Shown here piece after piece: positions 60,172 through 64,000 of a DNA stretch of 64,000 nt. The position numbers and the translations under genes are program-made. This stretch comes from Corynebacterium pacaense (GTDB taxonomy: Bacteria; Actinomycetota; Actinomycetes; Mycobacteriales; Mycobacteriaceae), in assembly GCF_900169525.1 (NCBI RefSeq), contig NZ_LT821240.1, positions 817,684 through 881,683 of the forward strand, written 5' to 3'. The notes under the pieces are model-generated. The model searched no databases. It was given only the letters and a program-made list of their open reading frames with translations, and had not been told where the DNA came from. The stretch's first letter is position 1, and each line of letters opens with the position of its first letter.

Positions 60172-60468
60172 GGAGAAGGTGACTCCCAACATTGTTCAGG
60201 CGGTGTACGACCCCACTCTAGGTGTAGGTGGCCGTGACGATGCGACGCCGTTGCATGGGCGCCGGACCTCCGAGGAATTGGCTCCTTTGTTCCTGGCCGC
60301 CTCGGTAGGTCTTCTCACCAGGCACGCGGCGCGCGATGGACCACCCTCCGATGAAAACAGCACACCCAGGACCACTTGATACATCTCACAGCATCATACT
60401 TTCGATGGATACTCGCCCGCTTCGGCATTAGCGTTGAAGGGAACACCTTTCAGAGCTCAGGAGAAACC

Positions 60469-61632
60469 ATGCCACATGCGCCGGTGGTCCGTACCGTTCG
60501 CCATGACATCTCGACCAAACCTTTCATCGTCATCTGGGAAGTCACACGGGCCTGCGCGCTCGTATGCAGGCACTGCCGCGCCGACGCCCAGCACTCCGCC
60601 CACCCCCGCCAGCTCACCACGGAACAGGGCTTCCTGCTTCTCGACGCCCTGGCCGACTACCCCGCACCGCACCCACTGGTGGTCCTCACCGGTGGCGATC
60701 CTTTTGAAAGAGATGATCTGGAGGACCTGGTGCGTCATGGGACGCGACGTGGGCTGTCTGTGTCCCTTTCTCCTTCGGTCACCCCGAAGCTCACCCGGCC
60801 ACGACTGGAGGCTCTGCACGAGGCGGGCGCCAGGGCCATGTCGATGTCACTGGATGGCGCGACCGCCGAGACCCATGATGCTTTCCGCGGCTTTCCCGGA
60901 ACCTTCGATGCCACCGTGTCCATGGCACCGGTCATCGCCGAAATCGGCTACCGGCTCCAGATCAACTCAACGCTCACCCGCGACACCATTCGGGAAGCAC
61001 CGGCGCTGCTGAAACAGGTCATGGAGATGGGAGCACGGATGTGGTACGTCTTCTTCCTCGTCCCCACGGGACGGGGTGCGCAGTTGAACTGCCTGGATCC
61101 GAACGAACGCGAGGATGTCCTGCACTGGCTTGCGGATGTCTCGGATCGTATAGCCATCAAAACCACGGAGGCACCCCAGTACCGCCGTGTTGTGCTGCAG
61201 AATGAGCAGGTGAGACAGGGAAGGATTCCCGCTTTTGTCGGCGGCTCTCTCTACCGGTGGCTGACGGTGGAAACCACCCGGCTCCTGGGAGCGTACCCCG
61301 AGGTACCGCGCCGCCCACGGCCACCAATGGCCGTGAACTCCGGATCGGGTTTCGCCTTCATCGATCACATCGGTGATGTCTATCCCAGTGGATTTCTGCC
61401 TCGGAACTGCGGGAGCGTTAAAGAGCGTTCTTTCGCCGACATCTATCGCGATTCTCCCGTGTTCCGCCAGCTTCGAGATCCGGATAGTTGGCTCGGCAAA
61501 TGCGCAGTATGCGAATTCCACTCATTGTGCGGTGGTTCTCGCTCAACGGCGTATGCCCTGACCGGGGATATTCGGGCCTCCGATCCAACGTGCGCATACA
61601 TCCCACCTGCCTGGGAGAGTACACGGGACTGA
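60469..61632 (+). CDS. Radical SAM/SPASM protein (TIGR04053-like)
   Basis: A protein of 387 residues. The 4Fe-4S site CALVCRHC (Cys29, 33, 36) follows FIVIWEVTRA, and radical SAM strands include VVLTGGDPFERDDL and MSMSLDGATAETHD. The C-terminal part has CAVCEFHSLCGGSR and a distal Cys (DPTCAY), a SPASM-like auxiliary cluster. Relatives include AhbC/AhbD/NirJ haem-modification enzymes and peptide-maturation enzymes. No haem genes or precursor peptide are adjacent. AGGAG precedes ATG 60469. The 297 bp upstream hold no supported gene. Confidence 0.88.
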   Translation: MPHAPVVRTVRHDISTKPFIVIWEVTRACALVCRHCRADAQHSAHPRQLTTEQGFLLLDALADYPAPHPLVVLTGGDPFERDDLEDLVRHGTRRGLSVSLSPSVTPKLTRPRLEALHEAGARAMSMSLDGATAETHDAFRGFPGTFDATVSMAPVIAEIGYRLQINSTLTRDTIREAPALLKQVMEMGARMWYVFFLVPTGRGAQLNCLDPNEREDVLHWLADVSDRIAIKTTEAPQYRRVVLQNEQVRQGRIPAFVGGSLYRWLTVETTRLLGAYPEVPRRPRPPMAVNSGSGFAFIDHIGDVYPSGFLPRNCGSVKERSFADIYRDSPVFRQLRDPDSWLGKCAVCEFHSLCGGSRSTAYALTGDIRASDPTCAYIPPAWESTRD

Positions 61633-61783
61633 TGCGGGGAGGGGCCTGACATCCAACCTTGTCGAAGACGAACGATACCTCAGCGAATCCCATGTAGACC
61701 TCAACGAGACGCTGCGCTAGAAATTCGACCGTGGTTACTATGACCGACAGCAGCATGCCAGCCGCTTTCAAAGAGGTTTTCGG

Positions 61784-62032
61784 TCACTTGTGTTCCCGCG
61801 CAAGTGGCCGTCTTCTTTTCCACTCGCATTGGGCTGCGCTCCGGATGAGTCCGTCGAGTACGGGAGCGGGAATCTTCCAACGCCCATTCGGCAAGCGAAG
61901 CGCACCCGAAATCTGCCCCTTCCTGCACCAATTCTGGATTGATCGCGTTGATGTTCCAGGCGGGGCGGTTGCGACTTCCCTCGGTGACAACCATTCACTT
62001 TTATGTAGATGTTCCACTTTCGTTGCATTCAT
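61784..62032 (-). CDS. Small HTH protein, excisionase/Cro-like
   Basis: A protein of 82 residues. It has a MerR/excisionase-style helix-turn-helix: LSPREVATAPPGTSTRSIQNWCRKGQISG, here shortened to LSPREVA, STRSIQNWCRKGQI and NGRWKIP. It is divergent from the XRE gene 80 bp away. In temperate phages and islands such a gene is the excisionase or Cro. The 150 bp between the radical SAM gene and this one show no gene. Confidence 0.6.
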   Translation of the reverse strand: MNATKVEHLHKSEWLSPREVATAPPGTSTRSIQNWCRKGQISGALRLPNGRWKIPAPVLDGLIRSAAQCEWKRRRPLAREHK

Positions 62033-62112
62033 ACATTGGAAGATGCCCGTCCGTCGCCTTAGTTCGCAACAGCACGTTGCGAAAGGTGGTCTATTTGCTG
62101 AAAGTTCGAAAC

Positions 62113-62454
62113 ATGGTCAAATTGAAACAACAGCGGAGGTTCTATTCCGCAGACGAAGCTATCGGCGCGAAGGTCAATCGACTTCTCTTCGTACAAGGAC
62201 AAACCCGGATGTCACTGGCCGAAGCATTGGGGCTCTCGCCTCAAGGGATAAGCAAAAAAATTCACGGTCAGACAAGTTGGAAGATGGAAGAACTCTTCGC
62301 CGCAGCCGAATTCCTCGCAGTTCCGATCACCGATCTTCTCCCCCGCCGGATCACGGCATCACAAACGCCGGAATCCCCCTCAACCGAAGTTGAGGGGGAT
62401 TCCGGGAATTTAGTAGCGGGGGCAGGATTCGAACCTACGACCTCTGGGTTATGA
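62113..62454 (+). CDS. XRE-family repressor-like protein reading into the tRNA gene
   Basis: A protein of 113 residues. The HTH lies at about 20-70 (MSLAEALGLSPQGISKKI) followed by a dimer-like helix (WKMEELFAAAEFLAV). From residue 90 the frame crosses the tRNA hairpin and then the antisense of tRNA-fMet, giving the end GAGFEPTTSGL, known as a by-product of reading through tRNA DNA. So the true C-terminus was probably replaced when the element inserted or decayed. ATG 62113 has no strong ribosome site. Confidence 0.6.
   Translation: MVKLKQQRRFYSADEAIGAKVNRLLFVQGQTRMSLAEALGLSPQGISKKIHGQTSWKMEELFAAAEFLAVPITDLLPRRITASQTPESPSTEVEGDSGNLVAGAGFEPTTSGL
62370..62403 (-). terminator. Strong hairpin behind tRNA-fMet
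   Basis: A perfect 15-bp stem GGAATCCCCCTCAAC with its complement around CGAA stands 10 bp after the tRNA 3' end. A T-run is missing on the minus strand, so it may act as an RNA 3' stabiliser or as a factor-aided terminator. It lies inside the 3' part of the XRE frame. Confidence 0.65.
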
Positions 62455-62487
62455 GCCCAGCGAGCTACCGAGCTGCTCCACCCCGCG
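62414..62487 (-). tRNA. Initiator tRNA-fMet (CAT)
   Basis: A 74-nt cloverleaf with anticodon CAT in CTGGGCTCATAACCCAG. The three G:C pairs in the anticodon stem and the unpaired C1 at the acceptor end are initiator features. The T-arm GTAGGTTCGAATCCTGC is normal. CCA is not encoded. Confidence 0.93.
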
Positions 62488-62562
62488 ACGCGGCGATACT
62501 AACATCACCTCACATTGCCCAGCTCCTAGAATCTCTTCCATGCTGCCTGGCAACGTGTTCAT

Positions 62563-62591
62563 ACTATACATAGTTCCAGAAGTTTCGACAA
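62563..62591 (-). promoter_or_regulatory. tRNA-fMet promoter
   Basis: Minus strand TTGTCG (62586-62591) and TATAGT (62563-62568) are separated by 17 bp, about 75 bp upstream of the tRNA 5' end. Confidence 0.65.
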
Positions 62592-62608
62592 ATCCCCAGG
62601 CAGCGGCG

Positions 62609-63202
62609 CTATGCCACCTGCTGCTCGATCATCTCCAGCCATCGCCGATGAAGGCTGCTGTCGGCGGTCACCTCGGGGTGGAAGGACAGTGCAAGGATTG
62701 AGTCCTGCCTGACTCCGACGATGCTACCGTCGGACAGCGTGGCAAAGGCGCTCGCATGCTCCCCCACCTCCGTCACCACGGGTGCGCGGATGAAGGATGC
62801 TTCCACCTCGGCCAGTTCCAGGCTAGGGTCCATGATCTTCACGCTCGTATCAAAAGAATTACGCTGACTGCCGAAGGCGTTGCGCCTGACACGAATGTCC
62901 AGCACACCGAGGGTCTGCTGCCCCATAGCAGGATTTTCAACCCCGCGGGCGAGGTAGATGAGTCCGGCGCAGGTCGCCAGAACCGGCAGTCCCCCGACAA
63001 TCGCCGTGGCCAGTGGTTCCGCCAGCCCCAGGGATCGGGCGAGTTTGTCCATCACAGTGGACTCGCCTCCGGGAAGAACGACTCCGTCGATTCCCTCAAG
63101 GTCAGCGGGCACCCGCACCCTGCGTGTATCGGCACCGAGTCCGGCAAGCAACTGCATATGTTCGGAGTACCCTCCCTGCAGCGCGAGAACCCCGATAATC
63201 AC
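62609..63202 (-). CDS. pdxT: Pyridoxal 5'-phosphate synthase glutaminase subunit
   Basis: Class I glutamine amidotransferase of 197 residues. It makes ammonia from glutamine for the PdxS lyase in the DXP-independent vitamin B6 route. Motifs: [19 protein letters not shown], nucleophile Cys78 (LATCAGLI) and the His-Glu pair in FHPEVT. GTG at 63202 overlaps the pdxS stop (GTGA), so the two are translationally coupled. Confidence 0.96.
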   Translation of the reverse strand: MIIGVLALQGGYSEHMQLLAGLGADTRRVRVPADLEGIDGVVLPGGESTVMDKLARSLGLAEPLATAIVGGLPVLATCAGLIYLARGVENPAMGQQTLGVLDIRVRRNAFGSQRNSFDTSVKIMDPSLELAEVEASFIRAPVVTEVGEHASAFATLSDGSIVGVRQDSILALSFHPEVTADSSLHRRWLEMIEQQVA

Positions 63203-64000
63203 CAGCCACGCTCTGCGAGGCGGTGCGGGGCGGCAACATCGGTGACATTGATGCCCACCATTGCCTCGCCGAGGCCACGTGAGACCTCGGCGAGCGCGTG
63301 GGGGTCGTCGAAAAGCGTCGTGGCCTTAACAATTGCGGCGGCCCGCGCCGCGGGGTTACCGGATTTGAAGATGCCGGAGCCGACGAACACTCCCTCGGCA
63401 CCCATCTGCATCACCAGGGCGGCATCGGCGGGCGTGGCCACACCTCCGGCGACGAAGGTCACCACCGGCAGCGCACCGCTTTCCGCAACCTCGCGAACCA
63501 GATCGTAGGGGGCCTGGAACTCCTTCGCGGCGACGAAGAGTTCATCCGCATCAAGGCTGCGCAGTCGGTTGATATCACCACGGATCGTGCGCAGGTGCTT
63601 GACGGCCTCGGACACATCGCCGGTTCCGGCCTCTCCCTTGGAACGGATCATCGCGGCACCCTCGGTGATACGGCGCAGTGCCTCGCCGAGGTTCGTCGCA
63701 CCACAGACGAAGGGCACCTCGAAGTTCCACTTATTGATGTGGTTGACATAGTCGGCGGGGCTGAGGACCTCGGACTCGTCGATGAAGTCGACGCCGAGGG
63801 ATTCAAGGATCTGGGCCTCGACAAAATGTCCGATCCGGGCCTTGGCCATCACGGGGATGGACACGGCATCGACAATCCCCTGGATCAGGTCCGGGTCACT
63901 CATCCGCGCCACCCCGCCCTGTGAGCGGATGTCCGCCGGAACCCGCTCGAGTGCCATCACGGCGGAGGCACCGGCATCCTCAGCGATCCTCGCCTGCTCG
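63199..64000 (-). CDS. pdxS: Pyridoxal 5'-phosphate synthase lyase subunit, C-terminal 267 residues
   Basis: The TIM-barrel PLP synthase lacks only about 30 N-terminal residues, which lie past base 64000. Very conserved segments are seen: [19 protein letters not shown] (part), [54 protein letters not shown] and [19 protein letters not shown]. It joins ribose 5-phosphate, glyceraldehyde 3-phosphate and ammonia into PLP. It forms a dodecamer coated by PdxT. C. glutamicum, as I recall, has the same pair regulated by PdxR. Confidence 0.97.
   Translation of the reverse strand, partial: EQARIAEDAGASAVMALERVPADIRSQGGVARMSDPDLIQGIVDAVSIPVMAKARIGHFVEAQILESLGVDFIDESEVLSPADYVNHINKWNFEVPFVCGATNLGEALRRITEGAAMIRSKGEAGTGDVSEAVKHLRTIRGDINRLRSLDADELFVAAKEFQAPYDLVREVAESGALPVVTFVAGGVATPADAALVMQMGAEGVFVGSGIFKSGNPAARAAAIVKATTLFDDPHALAEVSRGLGEAMVGINVTDVAAPHRLAERGW

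Noticed and set aside
60196-60384. 62-codon frame between UvrA-like and radical SAM genes
   Set aside because: No ribosome site, no recognisable composition, and poor codon bias.

Overview
The window is a piece of a Corynebacterium chromosome (Actinomycetota, high GC). The evidence is a large type I fatty acid synthase, an Rpf resuscitation factor behind a c-di-AMP riboswitch, the SepH division protein, actinobacterial XPB helicase with its partner, a tmRNA tag ending in YALAA, DtxR-type iron boxes, and a gene order (mctC, accDA-like, FKBP, gltA, serC ... rpf1 ... rrn ... iron ABC ... smpB, ftsX, ftsE, prfB, hisN ... pdxT, pdxS) that I recall from C. glutamicum. The species cannot be fixed from the sequence alone.

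Region by region. 1-9 kb: N-terminal part of FAS-I, a Tat-exported Rv2525c-like protein, a serine-hydrolase-like membrane-anchored protein, the monocarboxylate symporter MctC with its DUF485 partner, an aldo/keto reductase and a fused carboxyltransferase. 8.7-12.4 kb: FKBP, citrate synthase and SerC around a 0.7 kb regulatory region. 12.4-19.5 kb: sepH, a conserved partner, a SpoU methyltransferase with a purine permease, a PabC-like protein, a glutaminyl cyclase-like lipoprotein, a DUF2771 protein and a cold-shock protein. 19.5-26.7 kb: riboswitch-rpf1, a small conserved ORF, the Rv0862c-like/XPB pair, a DUF3239 protein and a class I aminotransferase. 26.8-32.7 kb: one complete rrn operon on the minus strand (16S-23S-5S, no spacer tRNA) with a clear promoter. 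32.7-37.9 kb: a siderophore ABC operon under two DtxR-like boxes, divergent from a VKOR. 37.9-41.3 kb: an eroded island ending at tmRNA (Excalibur protein, its decayed paralog, a nonsense-broken XRE regulator, a lipoprotein, and an integrase stump beside the ssrA 3' end). 41.3-47.3 kb: ssrA, DUF488, smpB, ftsX, ftsE, prfB, an IMPase and hisN. 47.3-52.1 kb: a trypsin-like protease and a compact four-gene biotin transcarboxylase-type operon. 52.1-57.8 kb: a perfect 101-bp duplication, an unusual two-HTH GntR regulator and putA. 57.8-64 kb: a UvrA-like ABC protein, a radical SAM/SPASM protein, a divergent HTH/repressor pair whose repressor runs into the tRNA-fMet gene, and pdxT/pdxS.

Functionally, central carbon and acetate metabolism (MctC, citrate synthase, RamA/RamB-like sites), C3/propionyl metabolism (transcarboxylase-type operon), envelope and division (FAS-I, Rpf, SepH, FtsEX), ribosome rescue (tmRNA and SmpB side by side) and iron uptake are the main themes. 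The best candidates for new biology are the transcarboxylase operon with its extra small subunit, the two-HTH regulator divergent from putA, the repressor/tRNA-fMet junction, and the erosion pattern next to ssrA.
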